Positions 44,669-55,900 of a stretch of DNA of 64,000 nt are shown here, in pieces. The position numbers were made by a program, and so were the translations under genes. The notes under the pieces are model-generated. The model made no database searches. It saw only the letters and a program-made list of their open reading frames with translations, and was not told the DNA's origin. Every line of letters starts with the position of its first letter. The first letter of the stretch is position 1. Source of the stretch: Paracorniculantispora psalliotae (lineage: Eukaryota > Ascomycota > Sordariomycetes > Hypocreales > Cordycipitaceae); NCBI GenBank assembly GCA_002796755.1, contig PHFE01000118.1, positions 374,771 through 438,770 of the forward strand, written 5' to 3'.

Positions 44669-46192
44669 TCAATTTTCAATCGGCTGCTTTACAATTTTAC
44701 AGGGCACGATTGGTAGCGTAAATGAACCGTCGTTTTCATCCACAACGTGATCCGGAAGCTCGCACAGAGTGAGCTCATCGTATATCTCCGTCAGCCAGTC
44801 GCCCAGGTAGCCTCTCTCGTAGAACACTTTTGTCTCGTCAGAAGGATCCCGTACGCACATGGTCACAATTGGGCCATTGCCCTCCTCTACCTCGTCATCA
44901 TCATCGTCCTCCTCCTCCTCGTCTTCATCGCTTTCATCCTCCTCCTCCTCTTCCTCTTCCTCTTCCTCTCCCTCCTTATTACCACCCTCTTGCGCTCTTT
45001 GCGCCTTCCTTTCCTGCTTCTCCTGCCGTTCCTCGCGCCGCTCCGCCTTGATGCGCTCCGTGTCGGCGGTGCGCCGATCGAGCTCTTCCTGCGACAGCGT
45101 CTCGCTGATGCGCTCCTGGTCCCATCGCGGGAGCAGGATGTTGGTCACCTGCGTCATGGCCTTGCCGGAGCGCTTCACAGTATTGTACATGAGCTTGGGC
45201 TGCCAGCGCTTCTCGGGGAGGTGACTCCAGATGCACGACACCTGCTTGAGGTTGGGCATGTATTCCAGGATGTGGCCCACCATGCCGACGCTCTGGTACA
45301 CGGTAAATGCGGGCAGCGCCAGGTTCTTGATGGTCTCGCCAATGTCGTGGACGGGCTCGGGCTCCTCGCCGTTGGGGTTCGGGGCCATCATGTGCGGCAT
45401 CTGAAGGCGGTCGCAGAAACGCCTCCAGTAGTGGCGATCGACGTAGAGATGGTCGCGTTCAGGGTCGTACTTTCGCGCGAGAGGCGGCAATGACTTTTTC
45501 TGAAATCCATTTTGCAGTTCGCCTTTGGCAATGGTATGGCGGATAAGTTGAATATCGTGCTTCTGCATCCAATTCAAGGTGATCAAGCGCGCCTCGCGAT
45601 TAACAAGGAGCAGCGGTGCAATGTATACAGGGATGACAATTTCATCGTCCCAGGCGCGCTCTTGCGTGTAAGGGTTGCCGGGCTCAAATTCGTCGTCTTC
45701 GGGTTCGTCATCGTCTTCTTCGTCCTCGTCTTCTTCCTCGTCTTCTTCCTCTTCTCCTTGCTCTTCTCTTTCGTTCTCGTTCTCGTTCTCGTTCTCTTCT
45801 GTCACGTCGTTGGCTGCCTCGTCGCTAGGTCCCGTTACAGCCTGTCCGTTGGCCGTCGCGCTTGCGCCAGTATCGTCGTCATTGACTGGTTGCGCGACGC
45901 CATTGCTAGGTAGTGTCGTGGGAGCAGGATTGACGGGCCCTTGGGTCCCGTTCAGCCCAGCAATATGATGTAGCGCGAGCTGGCGGATTTCTTCAAACTG
46001 TTCGTCGGAAATAACCTCCCCAGACTCGTCCATGTCAATAATCATATCTTCGTCCTCGTCGTCTTCCTCCAACATGTGCGGGCGCGCGGTGCGGAACGGC
46101 ACCATGGTGGGGGGGTCACCTTCCGAGCCCAAGACCAAGTTCCAAATGCAATGGCGCAGCTCCGTAGGGAGACTCTCGAATGTGGCGCCCAT
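44669..46192 (-). CDS. 2EXR-domain protein with acidic low-complexity regions
   Basis: Single minus-strand ORF of 507 residues. It starts MGATFESLPTELRHCIWNLVLG, the F-box-like 2EXR signature (FxxLPxELRxxIW) found in large families of fungal proteins of unknown function. Two stretches are almost all Glu/Asp: near residues 135-165 and 400-435, the latter within the charged EERQEKQERKAQRAQEGG segment, which may form a coiled coil or disordered linker. The middle segment (KYDPERDHLYVDRHYWRRF, LPEKRWQPKLMYNTVKRSG) fits the usual 2EXR domain continuation. No signal peptide. Convergent to the DUF3176 gene with about 100 bp between stop codons. Role unknown; protein binding is plausible. Confidence 0.75.
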   Translation of the reverse strand: MGATFESLPTELRHCIWNLVLGSEGDPPTMVPFRTARPHMLEEDDEDEDMIIDMDESGEVISDEQFEEIRQLALHHIAGLNGTQGPVNPAPTTLPSNGVAQPVNDDDTGASATANGQAVTGPSDEAANDVTEENENENENEREEQGEEEEDEEEDEDEEDDDEPEDDEFEPGNPYTQERAWDDEIVIPVYIAPLLLVNREARLITLNWMQKHDIQLIRHTIAKGELQNGFQKKSLPPLARKYDPERDHLYVDRHYWRRFCDRLQMPHMMAPNPNGEEPEPVHDIGETIKNLALPAFTVYQSVGMVGHILEYMPNLKQVSCIWSHLPEKRWQPKLMYNTVKRSGKAMTQVTNILLPRWDQERISETLSQEELDRRTADTERIKAERREERQEKQERKAQRAQEGGNKEGEEEEEEEEEEDESDEDEEEEDDDDDEVEEGNGPIVTMCVRDPSDETKVFYERGYLGDWLTEIYDELTLCELPDHVVDENDGSFTLPIVPCKIVKQPIEN

Positions 46193-46614
46193 TATATATG
46201 ATTGGTGATGAAGAATGAAACAAAACGATCAATATGTACCAGAGAAGATGGGAATGGTTAGCGAAATGAGATGGGAAAAAACTTTTGATGAGACGGTAGG
46301 ATGGACGGGGGCTCACTGCCGGCGCGAAGTGGGACGCGACGGGCGACGGCGACGCGACCAGGGGTACCGGATCAGCGATCAATCATAGCCGTGTATTGAC
46401 TGTCTTACAGGCGGAAAAATGTTAAAATTACGGACAATTGATGAAACAGGTGTCATGGTAAATATACGTATTCAAGAAAGAAAAGTTCATCAAGTTTCAT
46501 TCAACTAAATATGGTGTACATGATTCCCAGGCCGCTGACTATACAAAAGAAAAGAGTGCCTCATATTTTTTTCCAATTATTTTAACTTTATTTTATGCCG
46601 CCAGAATTGGGCAC
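46193..46614. other. Intergenic, 2EXR promoter
   Basis: Lies upstream of the 2EXR gene and downstream of the thiolase stop codon. No coding signal. Confidence 0.4.
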
Positions 46615-47988
46615 TTAAAAGTTGGCAAGGACCTTCTCCTCGGTGTCCTGCAGAGCCCACTCGCTTTTGGCGGTCTTGGAACGGACCGCGTTGGCCTGGG
46701 CGGCTGTGAAACCCTTGGCCTCGACGGCGGGGTTGTAACCGAGCTTGTTGATCTTGCCAATCTGGTCGTTGGACAGCTTGGGGGCGACCTTGCCGTCGGC
46801 GCGGGAGAAGACGCTGACGACGACGGCACCACCGAGACCCAGGTTGTGCTGGAGAGCGTACTTGGTGTTGGGGACCTCACGGTTGTTGGCCCAGCCGCGC
46901 AGGTGCCAGACAAGCTCGGCGGCCTGGGCGAGACCAGTGGCGCCGAGAGGGTGACCCTTGGAGATGAGGCCGCCCGAGGGGTTGACCAGGTACTTGCCAC
47001 CGTAGGTGATGTCGCCCTTGCGGACCATCTCGTGGGCCTTGCCGTGCTCGCAGAGGCCGAGGCTGTCGAGGACGAGCATCTCGTTGGCGGAGAAGCAGTC
47101 GTGCAGCTCGACGACCTGGATATCCTGGGGGGTGACGCCGGCCTGCTTCATGGCGACGTTGGTGGCGTGCTTGGTCATCTCGAAGCCCAGCAGGTCCATG
47201 GAGCTCTTGGAGAACAGCGAGGGGGCGTCGGTGGCGAGGCACTGGCCGGCGATGAGCACGGCCTGGTCCTTGAGGTGGGGGCGGGCGTCGAGGAACTCCT
47301 GGGAGACGAGGACGACGGCGGCGCCACCGTCGGAGGTAGGGCAGCACTGGAGCTTCGTGAGGGGGTCGAAGATGGTGGGGGAGGCGAGGATCTCCTCCTT
47401 GGTGTAAACCTTTTGGAACTGGGAGTAGGGGTTGTTGGGGGAGTGGGCGTGGTTGATGCGGGCAATCTCGGCAAAGTCCTCGTTGGTGGCGCCAAACTTC
47501 TCCTTGTACTCGCGGCCGCCGTTGCCGAACATCTGGGGCGCGCCGGGGGCGGGCTCGAAGCCGCGGGTCTCGGCCATCATGCTGACGGTGGTGCCGAGGG
47601 GGTTCTCGCGGTCGTTGAAGAAGGACTGGAGGGAGCCGGCCATCATCTTCTCGAAGCCGACGACGAGGACGCAGTCGGCGGCGCCCGAGGCGACAAAGGT
47701 GCGGCCCATGGCGAGGCCGGTGCTGCCGGTGGCGCAGTTGTTGTTGACGTTGTAGATGGGCACCTTGGTCATGCCGAACTGGTAGAAGACGCGCTGGCCG
47801 CAGGTCGAGTCGCCGTAGCAGTAGCAGGCGACGCCCTGGTCGACATCGTCGTAGTTGATCTGGGCGTCGAGCATGGCCTTGACGCCGGCCTCGAAGCCGA
47901 GCTCCGTGTAGTCGACCTTACCGCGGGGCTTGATGAACTTGGTCATGCCCACGCCGAGGACGTAGACGGGGGCGAGTTGCTTAGGCAT
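46615..47988 (-). CDS. SCP-x-type thiolase (3-ketoacyl-CoA / propanoyl-CoA C-acyltransferase family)
   Basis: Single-exon ORF of 457 residues, the full length of a thiolase domain. The nucleophilic Cys is in VNNNCATGST (Cys85) and GHPLGATG supplies the catalytic His with the ACP/CoA-loop context. FYQFGMTKVPIYN and GFEKMMAGSLQSFF are typical of sterol-carrier-protein-x-like thiolases, which cleave 3-ketoacyl-CoA, including branched chains, in peroxisomes. No C-terminal sterol-carrier domain is seen here, and the C-terminus (LANF) is not a canonical PTS1, so targeting is uncertain. It is strongly GC-biased at third codon positions, so it is probably highly expressed, and its opposite strand is open over long stretches as a consequence. 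Confidence 0.9.
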   Translation of the reverse strand: MPKQLAPVYVLGVGMTKFIKPRGKVDYTELGFEAGVKAMLDAQINYDDVDQGVACYCYGDSTCGQRVFYQFGMTKVPIYNVNNNCATGSTGLAMGRTFVASGAADCVLVVGFEKMMAGSLQSFFNDRENPLGTTVSMMAETRGFEPAPGAPQMFGNGGREYKEKFGATNEDFAEIARINHAHSPNNPYSQFQKVYTKEEILASPTIFDPLTKLQCCPTSDGGAAVVLVSQEFLDARPHLKDQAVLIAGQCLATDAPSLFSKSSMDLLGFEMTKHATNVAMKQAGVTPQDIQVVELHDCFSANEMLVLDSLGLCEHGKAHEMVRKGDITYGGKYLVNPSGGLISKGHPLGATGLAQAAELVWHLRGWANNREVPNTKYALQHNLGLGGAVVVSVFSRADGKVAPKLSNDQIGKINKLGYNPAVEAKGFTAAQANAVRSKTAKSEWALQDTEEKVLANF

Positions 47989-49435
47989 GATGAAAGGGTT
48001 GTGTGGTGATGAAATCTGTGAAAAGAAGGGGGTATAATAGGTTTCGAAGAAGAAGAGGTATCACAGAGTTATGGACAAAAGACGTTGAAGGAAGTGAGAA
48101 GTCTGGAAACCCCGGCTGGTAAGATGGGGATATATATGAGGGCGGACAAAGTTAGCCTCGGAACCCATGGCAAATGGAATGGCTACTTGTAACCAGCGCG
48201 GGGCCCCGGAACGACAGAGCTTGTGTGGGGACTTTCAGATGCAAATGGGTGAATCGTCTATTTGGATTCATGTCTTCGGTTTCTTTATACGACCGTAGAA
48301 AAGTTTCAAATTGTTCGTATTTATTTTGAAAACGCTTGACTCAATACCAGGGTTTCCATCTCTCGCTGCCTAACGGCCAAGATGGACGGCCATGGCAAGA
48401 TAGGAACCTGTCATCGGCTTTCCATCTTCAACTGGGAAGCCACCAATTGTCTGACTGTCCCCAAAGTTTTGGCGCCCAGGTTCGCCCCCCGCAGCTCTGT
48501 TAGCGGCGCGCTCTTGGGTTGGGGCCTTGGCCGAGGGTGGTCCTGGCGACCGGCAGCCCCAAAGCCTAACTAGCGAATAAACTCACCAGGGAGCATATAG
48601 CCGCATTTGTCTCTTTGTACAGCCGAGAGACCCGTACGAACAAAGAGGCACCACAGCTCCAACGGCAGTGCTTTTGATTATAAAATGGCCATCATGTGAA
48701 TTGACCAGGACCGATTTATTCTTTTGAAGATAATTTGTCTGGACGGATTTTTTTTTTTTTGATTTTTTTTTTTTGTTGCCTTATTTCAATCGCAGGATTG
48801 TTATATAACCGTAGTGGCGACCGTCATGACGTACAATTCTGCAGCGACCGAGTGTGCTGGGTGATAGCGTGCCGAGGTCCGGCCCCTCGGGGGCACTGAG
48901 TGCCGGCTGCTGCCCTCCAACAAGTGGCCCTGATTTCCCAACGACAGCGTGCGTTGCAAAAAATTGGCAGCCATCCGTATTATTAACAATTGCAATCTTT
49001 CAACCCTCCTGTTGACCTTTTCTCAGCCTTTTTTCCTTTTCTTCGTTTAATGTAGCGGAATTCCGCCCTTGGCGACGGATTATGGCGCAAAAATTTGTCA
49101 GCGCTGTGCAGCCGGCGCAACTGTGACCGACCCGCCGGCCGAGTCGTCGGCCTTGCAACACCAAAAATTAGCATCGTGAGTAGTATATCGGCCGAGTCCC
49201 AGGCGCGCCTCTGCAGAGACTGTCCGAACCGCACCAATCCATTCGTAAGCCAAATGAAATGAAGAATTTTCAATTCCATGTATAAATACGGCCCATTTGC
49301 TCTAGAAAAGAATATAATTTCCATTCCCATCATTCAATCAGCTTCACTCTATACCAATACTTCCACACAAAGACAAAGCAGCGTCTTACTCACTCACAAA
49401 CCACGCACATACTCTACATTTTATACATCATCAAC
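47989..49435. other. Divergent intergenic region
   Basis: Between the thiolase and the NmrA-like gene. 48126-48140 has an ATATATAT motif that may serve the thiolase promoter (minus). A long poly-T tract (T12 GA T10-type) lies at about 48751-48773. A TATAAATA at about 49281 may serve the NmrA-like gene. No gene is seen. Confidence 0.45.
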
Positions 49436-50140
49436 ATGCACATCTACATCACTGGAGGCAGCGGCCGCAACGGCTCTCTCACTCTTGCGCAAGCGCTGGA
49501 GCGCGGGCACACCGTCACCGCGCTCGTGCGCAACCCAGCTTCTATGCCCACGCACGCCAACCTCACCATCATCCAGGGCTCGCCGCTGTCGCAGCCCGAC
49601 GTCGAGCGCGCGCTCACCACGCCCGTCCGCGCCGACGCCGTCATCAGCACGCTCAGCCTCGCGCGCACCAGCACCAGCCCGTTTGCGCCGCTGCGCGCCG
49701 ACACCACGCCCGACTTCATGTCGCAGGCGACGCGGGTGCTGCTGTCCGCCGTCGACGCCGCGTACAAGGGCCAGCCCGCCGCGGAACAGCCCAAAATCAT
49801 CATCAACTCGACGCTCGGCGCGGGCGACTCGTGGAGCGCCATGTCCTGGGTCTTTCGCCTGCTGTTCAGCCAGACGCCCATGCGCTTCGGCGTGGCCGAC
49901 CACAACGTCGTGGATCGTCTGGTGCGGGAAAGCGGACGGCGCTTCGTGCTGGCGCGCGCGGGGCGCCTGGCGGAGCAGAAGAAAGAGGAGGATCCGGTGG
50001 CGCCGGTCAAGGTGCTGCCCGATAATGGAAAGGGACTCGGCATCGCGGATGCGGTTACAAGACAGAGCCTGGCGCAATGGCTCGTTGTAGCGGCGGAACA
50101 AAGCACATGGGACGGAAGGTCGCCTGTGCTCGTCAATTAA
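49436..50140 (+). CDS. NAD(P)-binding Rossmann protein (NmrA-like/atypical SDR)
   Basis: Single exon, 234 residues. The N-terminal YITGGSGRNGSLTLAQALERGHTVTALVRNP is a dinucleotide-binding GxxGxxG motif with the Arg that marks NADP preference in the NmrA-like group, and ADAVISTLSLAR is the typical fourth strand. IIINSTLGAGDSWSAMSWVFR and DHNVVDRLVRESGRRFVLARAG follow the usual fold. Length and lack of the YxxxK active site indicate a sensor-type or single-domain oxidoreductase. A 5' TATA-like TATAAATA occurs about 155 nt upstream. Substrate or regulatory partner unknown. Confidence 0.8.
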   Translation: MHIYITGGSGRNGSLTLAQALERGHTVTALVRNPASMPTHANLTIIQGSPLSQPDVERALTTPVRADAVISTLSLARTSTSPFAPLRADTTPDFMSQATRVLLSAVDAAYKGQPAAEQPKIIINSTLGAGDSWSAMSWVFRLLFSQTPMRFGVADHNVVDRLVRESGRRFVLARAGRLAEQKKEEDPVAPVKVLPDNGKGLGIADAVTRQSLAQWLVVAAEQSTWDGRSPVLVN

Positions 50141-50473
50141 TGTGGCCATCTCGGAGTTTTCATGGTATCAAAATTGTATACATCTATTTCATTAAGGTAT
50201 TTCTATATAGACATAATGGTTCATTCCCCTCATATACAACCTTGTCCCAAATGTTGATGATTTCAAGCGATAAGTGGTGGCCGACAGTGTTCCACCAGGG
50301 AATAAAGATAACTTCGAGGTTTTGAATGGCTTTAGCTCGTCAGATATTTGAAGCACTGTATATCGACTGTTCCCACCAGGGGTATGATGTGCGTCGAATT
50401 CAAACGTGCTCTGAAATGATTTATATTTCTTCACTGCTTCTGAGAGCAGGTAGAATCATGCCTTCTGTGCAGC
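50141..50473. other. Short convergent intergenic region
   Basis: Contains the 3' ends of the NmrA-like gene and the glutamine-rich regulator. No coding signal. Confidence 0.4.
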
Positions 50474-52951
50474 CTAGTCCCATCCGTCCCAGATGAGCCA
50501 GCCTCCAAAGTGCTGGGCAGCCGCCGGGTTGTTCATGTGCGGATGGCCGGGCATATATCCGTCGGAGCCATACGGCTTTCGCGCATTTTGTTGGGAAGAG
50601 CGCACTTTTTCCAGAGTGGTATTCGACGAGCGCAGCAGTACATCTAGCACGCCGTACAGGCCGCGTACAATCTCATCCGCTCGTGGCTCTGGTTTCCTCA
50701 CTGATTCAAGAACAAGAGCCACTGTGAGAATGTCCTTGGAGTCGTTTCCATTCGCATGTGTGGCAAGGATTTCCAGAGACTTTTCCACCGTGCCAATCAA
50801 GCGCTCAGGTGACCAGATAGATAGCGTCTCGGGTTTATATAACGGGTAAGCGTCAACGCCGTACTCGGGCGATTGGCGATGATTCTGGCCCATCATCATA
50901 TTATCGGAAGTTCGGTGCGCTGATTGAATGTAATAACAGACACTGAGCGCCGCTTGCGCAATATCATGTTTGAGCATCTGGTGATACATCGATGTAATGA
51001 CCGGGAAGAAGGGCTGTCGAGGGTCGATTTCATCCAGGTACTTCAGGATCACCATCGATGAGTGCAGGTGTGCGCGGGTGATCTGGGATGGTGCGTCGGG
51101 TGTGCCCATGGCCAGGCTCCGATACAGTGCAAGAAGCGGGCGTCTCGCGTGCATGTCGAGAATTACACGCGATCTCCACATCTTGCTCTTTTGCGTGTCG
51201 TTGAGAATTCCCTGGCGAGGAAACAGGAAGTTGATGTCCTCCAGAAAACGGTCCAGCTTGGCACCGACGTCCAAGACTTCCTGATAGTCCCGAATAGAAT
51301 CAATGGTATTAACCAAGTGGGCCACCTTCATTCGCGCTGAAAGTGTCATGGCTCCATAGGCTTGCAATTGGTTGTCGGTCATCTGGTCAATCGGCTTCGA
51401 AGGCGGTAGCTCTCTCATTCCCTCAAATAAGTCGACATCGTCCAAATTTCGTGGTGGCCGACACGTGAAATCGCCCTCTCGTACAGATGTGGGCATATTC
51501 AAAGCAATAGACATATGCACGTCGATGTCTAGAATGGTGAACCAAAGTCTCCGGCGAAGCTCGCCTTGAAAGACTGTCATGCGTGGTCCAAATTCAGACG
51601 GATCGCGATGCAGACCCATAGACATGGCATTCCGCACAATGTAACCAACTTGAGCCCACAGGTCATTGGTACGCTGTGTCACCATTCTTTGGGCGTGTAG
51701 AAGTAAAACTTCGACCTGCAAAGCCTCAAACTCTATACGCTGCTTGCCTTTAAGGCTGTCCAGCCAGCTTCGAACTAGTGCGCAGCTGGTGGGATTGTGT
51801 ACACCATCGGCTCTTTCGCGCAGAATTCCCTTGGATTTTGTTTCAAAGCGAGAGGCGGTCGATAGCACAGCTAGGAGCTGTGGCAAAAAGGATTCCGATT
51901 GTTGTTTGCCACTCCAGTACAGGTTGTACTGTTCCATGAATGAGGGTATATGAAGGATACGATAAATCGTCTCTGAGGAATCGACATACGAGGCAACCAA
52001 CCTGTCGCACACGTCTTTCTGTGGCAGGATATCAGTCATGCGCTTCTGAATCGGCATCATGGAGTCGACGAAGACAGAAATTGGCGCAAGAGCCTGGATA
52101 TAGTTTTCGTGCATGTAGTGATGCGCAGCTCGGAAATCAGAGAGGATTTCCTTGCCTCCTGCGATACTTTGGTGTTGGTGGACAAACGTTTTTGCGTCAT
52201 CGAATAGGTTGAGCATCACTCGGGGACTTCCCTGGCCGAAGAGACGAGTGCGCTTCGCACCATTCTTGACGCTGAGGCCGCGAATGGTCTCTGCCGTGGC
52301 TGCAACGACACGACCAGCGCTCAATTCTGTTGCTGCCGGGCTCCGTACCATGACCTGCTTCTCTAACCTCTCCATCCGTAGGGATAACTCTTCCAGGAGC
52401 GGTAGTCCAGACGCGTCGCCATTCTTTGCTGCGGCAACAGCGGCGGTAAGACTGCTCGGTTCGCCAGCTGCTGATGCGCCGGAGGGTGTCGTGCCTGGGG
52501 GGTAATTTCGTTTCGCAGGGCGACCAATTTCAGATGTCTCGATATCAGACCCATCTGAGTCTAGTTGACCGTCGGCATCGGCCGCATATTTGCACGCGCG
52601 ATTAGATTTCTGGCACTGCGAGCAAGGGCAGAGTCGATCGCATCGGAGCTTTCGTTTACGGCATTCTGTGCAAGACTTGACGGGTCGGGGCCGTTTAACA
52701 CTGCGTTGATGATGATGAGACACCGGCTGTGGTTGTTGGTGAGGCACAGCTTGCTGTTTTGGCGGTGTTTGTTGTTGCTGCTGCTGCTGCTGCTGTTGTT
52801 GTTGTTGTTGCGGCAGTTGTTGTTGCGAGTGAGGCGACTGCGGCGCGTTGCCATGCGCAGGAACGGGGAGCATCTGGACTGGCAGCGCAGACGGCGGTTG
52901 GGGTTGAGGCTGGGGCTGCTGTAGACCTTCGTATTGGCCTGCAGCGCCCAT
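50474..52951 (-). CDS. Glutamine-rich Zn(II)2Cys6 transcription factor
   Basis: Minus-strand ORF open throughout; ATG at 52951 gives 825 residues (the frame is open a little further up to 52975 without an ATG). The N-terminus is rich in Gln and Pro with a run of about 14 Gln, then CTECRKRKLRCDRLCPCSQCQKSNRAC is the binuclear zinc cluster at about residues 94-120, with one extra Cys. The leucine- and Arg-rich LSLRMERLEKQV segment suits dimerisation. The fungal-specific regulatory domain covers about residues 280-720 (IYRILHIPSFMEQYNLYWSG, GYIVRNAMSMGLHRDPSEFGPRMTVFQGELRRRLWFTILDIDVHMSIAL). Length fits full-size fungal regulators. Identity of target genes is not inferable; 4.4 kb of upstream DNA is empty. 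Confidence 0.88.
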   Translation of the reverse strand: MGAAGQYEGLQQPQPQPQPPSALPVQMLPVPAHGNAPQSPHSQQQLPQQQQQQQQQQQQQQTPPKQQAVPHQQPQPVSHHHQRSVKRPRPVKSCTECRKRKLRCDRLCPCSQCQKSNRACKYAADADGQLDSDGSDIETSEIGRPAKRNYPPGTTPSGASAAGEPSSLTAAVAAAKNGDASGLPLLEELSLRMERLEKQVMVRSPAATELSAGRVVAATAETIRGLSVKNGAKRTRLFGQGSPRVMLNLFDDAKTFVHQHQSIAGGKEILSDFRAAHHYMHENYIQALAPISVFVDSMMPIQKRMTDILPQKDVCDRLVASYVDSSETIYRILHIPSFMEQYNLYWSGKQQSESFLPQLLAVLSTASRFETKSKGILRERADGVHNPTSCALVRSWLDSLKGKQRIEFEALQVEVLLLHAQRMVTQRTNDLWAQVGYIVRNAMSMGLHRDPSEFGPRMTVFQGELRRRLWFTILDIDVHMSIALNMPTSVREGDFTCRPPRNLDDVDLFEGMRELPPSKPIDQMTDNQLQAYGAMTLSARMKVAHLVNTIDSIRDYQEVLDVGAKLDRFLEDINFLFPRQGILNDTQKSKMWRSRVILDMHARRPLLALYRSLAMGTPDAPSQITRAHLHSSMVILKYLDEIDPRQPFFPVITSMYHQMLKHDIAQAALSVCYYIQSAHRTSDNMMMGQNHRQSPEYGVDAYPLYKPETLSIWSPERLIGTVEKSLEILATHANGNDSKDILTVALVLESVRKPEPRADEIVRGLYGVLDVLLRSSNTTLEKVRSSQQNARKPYGSDGYMPGHPHMNNPAAAQHFGGWLIWDGWD
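52770..52815. repeat. Trinucleotide (CAG/CAA) tract encoding polyglutamine
   Basis: TGT/TGC triplets on the plus strand encode the Gln run of the regulator on the minus strand. Mixed codons make it less prone to slippage than pure CAG. Confidence 0.7.
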
Positions 52952-55900
52952 TATTGCTATTGCGCCGATAAACAACGTGTGTCGAAGAAAGGCACGTGCT
53001 GTCCAGGAGCAAGGAAATACTGGTGTCCCTCACGCAAAGGTTATTCGGAAGCGGTTCACACCAGTCTAGTCGAGCAGAGACGGAACATGCCGCAACGGCG
53101 CGCAGATGTCGGCACGCGCAAAATAATGTAACTCGGTGGAGCTGAATGGTCGCCAGCCAGGACTGGAGTCGAGTTCCGCCGAGTGATCTTTGAACAAGAC
53201 AAATGAAAATTAGCCAGAGCGGCCGCCAGAGAATCTTGCTATAATTGCGCGAGCCGTCGTTGCTTTTCGTCGCCGCAGCGGTCGCGCGAGGGGAGCCGAT
53301 CGAGTATGCGTGCGGGCGATTGGTTCGATTCCGTCGGATGCTGATGACTGGGCCGCTGGGAAGCTTGGCTGACCAGCTTTTCGCGAAATGAAATGGCGCA
53401 GTGTCTGAATGGTGCCCAAAAGAGCGCGAAAAGCTGCTTCGTGAGGATCACGGAAGCGGCAGGACTGAGAGAAGAGGCGTTGCGTGTAGGAAATGAAAGA
53501 GAAATCGGGTCGCCTCAGAAGTATGAGCTGCCAGGGCCTTTTTCGGGTTGCCCTTTGGTTGGGCTGGCAAGGGCCAGAAACGGCTATACGCACGACTCGG
53601 CCGAAGGTATTGGGCTGGCCAGAGTGACCAGGATTGTCAAGGCTAGTATTTGCTAGCTCGAGCAGCTAGTGTGTCGCCAGGTGTGGGTGTGGGAGTAAGG
53701 TGGACTGCAACCGGGTCAGACTGGCGATGAGGGCCGCAGAGGCGGAGGATGGTCTGATGGAGGCCATACCTGAGCGAACAATCACAATACTGTGGGTTGA
53801 GAGTTATTTCCATCCTGTTCTGGATTACGCGAAGACCAACCTGGTGAAATCAGCGTAGATGGAGCATCGACGCCATCGCTCAAGCAGGTAGGAGATTTGT
53901 ATTCTGTCGTATGAGTGTCTAGCGCCCTGGAAGGCATACAACGCGCGTGCGTGTCGAGTACAGCTGCGGCTCGGCGATTGGTGACCAGGACACAGCGGCG
54001 GCATTTAATGCTAGAATAATCAAACGAAATGATGATTTGTACATGGATGGTATGATTCCAACGGAAGAATGCAAAACGCCAATGGGAAGCTTCCGCAATG
54101 CATGCATGAAGAAGCAAACAGCGAGCCTTTTTGGTGGGCAGCTGGCAGGGCGCCGCTTGGCATTCAAAGCCAAGTAGACGGACGGCAGCGCGGGCCCAAA
54201 CGACAGCAAAGCTGCCCGCGCATGCGCAACGTCAATGCATCTTGAGCAGTTATCGCGATCCAAACTTTGAACACGCGGATGCGTCAGCCTAGCAGAAACC
54301 GGCAAATCGTGTATGCAAATCGGCCGCCTGCTACCTACGCAGCCCAGTACCTGCCAAGTCCTCTGAGGTCCAACACTCCGGCCGTGATTTGCCCTTCACC
54401 TACAAACAGCACATTAACCAACATCTTCACCGCAACCGCTTTGTTGCGCCACAAAAAATACCACAGGGATCCGGTCTGGTCCATGCACAACGCAAGACAA
54501 GCTTGGTCAGAACTAATAAATCCAAAGAGCAGCAGAAGAGTGTCCGGCGAACTTTGCCGGCACGGTATCCCCGCCCACCCTTCTCGATAGTACACGCTAA
54601 CTCTACTTTAAAGTTTCTAGTTCAGTCATTACCGTGAGGCGCGATGGCCCAGAGCATTTTTGCCGTTCACAGTATATGGAGACCGGACGAACAATGGGTG
54701 CCGTGTTGCCGGCCCAGGGGAAGATGTGCTACTTGACAACCGCGCGTGGACAGCCGGACTGACTCGATCCGCGATGCTATGTTGGCACGATCAACGGATG
54801 TGCTCAAGAAAACCACCAATTTCCCCCATCCCTCGGTATGATGCTACGAGGCACTCAATTTTGGTTAGTTGCGGCCATCTGTCCGGCCTGCCAACCAATC
54901 GTCAATCCCTGCTTGTGAAACCTGCTGCGCTGACGAGAGATTCGGGCAGGTAGGTCAAGAAGATAAGAAGGCTGACGAACCCCAACCAGTAACAAGCTTT
55001 TCGGTTACTCGAGCGGGGTGAGTGGTGGTTCGTCAGACCAGTACAGAGATGGACATGAAACGCTACCACACAAGGGAAGAGACACATTCAATTGGCCCTC
55101 CCCAACACGCCCGATTCGTTACCTCGGCGCAAAGCTGGCGGGTCGCTCCTGTCCTGGCGACATTGTATAAGTTGTTTCAGGCACAAGGATAGTTTGTCTG
55201 GGAGCACCCACCACAATAATAGCTTTTGCCATGTTCCTAGCCGTGCATATGCATGTCGCTGCGTGCCCCGGCGGCCCGCCCTCTCTCTCCTTCAGCTGCC
55301 GGAAGGAACAATGCCGATACACTACTGCAGCGGCCGTCTTTTACAACTCCGCGGCTTGCAAGGCGACTCTTGGTGCTAATTTTTCCGTCCTGCTTACATT
55401 GGCGCATGAAAGACAACATTCGATTGGCCTTCCGCAATCTCCTGCAAAAGAAATGTGAGATTGGCGTTGAATGATCGGCAGTCACGCCCATAAAAAGCAT
55501 CCGGCCGAGTGACTTTTGCTAAAATCGATTACATCGTTACAGGGGGTAGCGTGCGCCTCGGGTCCCGAGCCCTCTGTAGTGCTGCCCCATTTCATCCGCC
55601 CCTTTGGCCTACCACTGCCTGCGGGATTATTCGCAGTCGGATAAGCCTTGACAGTGAGCTGAACATTTAGAACCAAAATTAAAACCGTGAAAAGTAGAGT
55701 ATACGATTAGTGATGAAGCTGAAAGGAAAAAGATGAAATAAAATGAGCTGTGGCGTTTCTGTTCTCAGATTGGTTGCCGGATATGCCCCAATCGAGACAC
55801 GGAGTACGCAAACTGACCGTCTTACTGGAATTCGGCCCCGCGCGATGGTGTAAGTGGTGTGCAGAGAGGTCTACATGCCTCGCATATCGTAATTATTTCA

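Noticed and set aside
46846..48009. 387-codon plus-strand frame opposite the thiolase
   Set aside because: Gly/Val/Leu/Glu-rich shadow of a GC-biased thiolase gene; no domain, no splice logic.
53270..53345. tRNA B-box-like GGTTCGATTCC
   Set aside because: No A box, acceptor stem or CCA-compatible fold in the preceding 70 bases.
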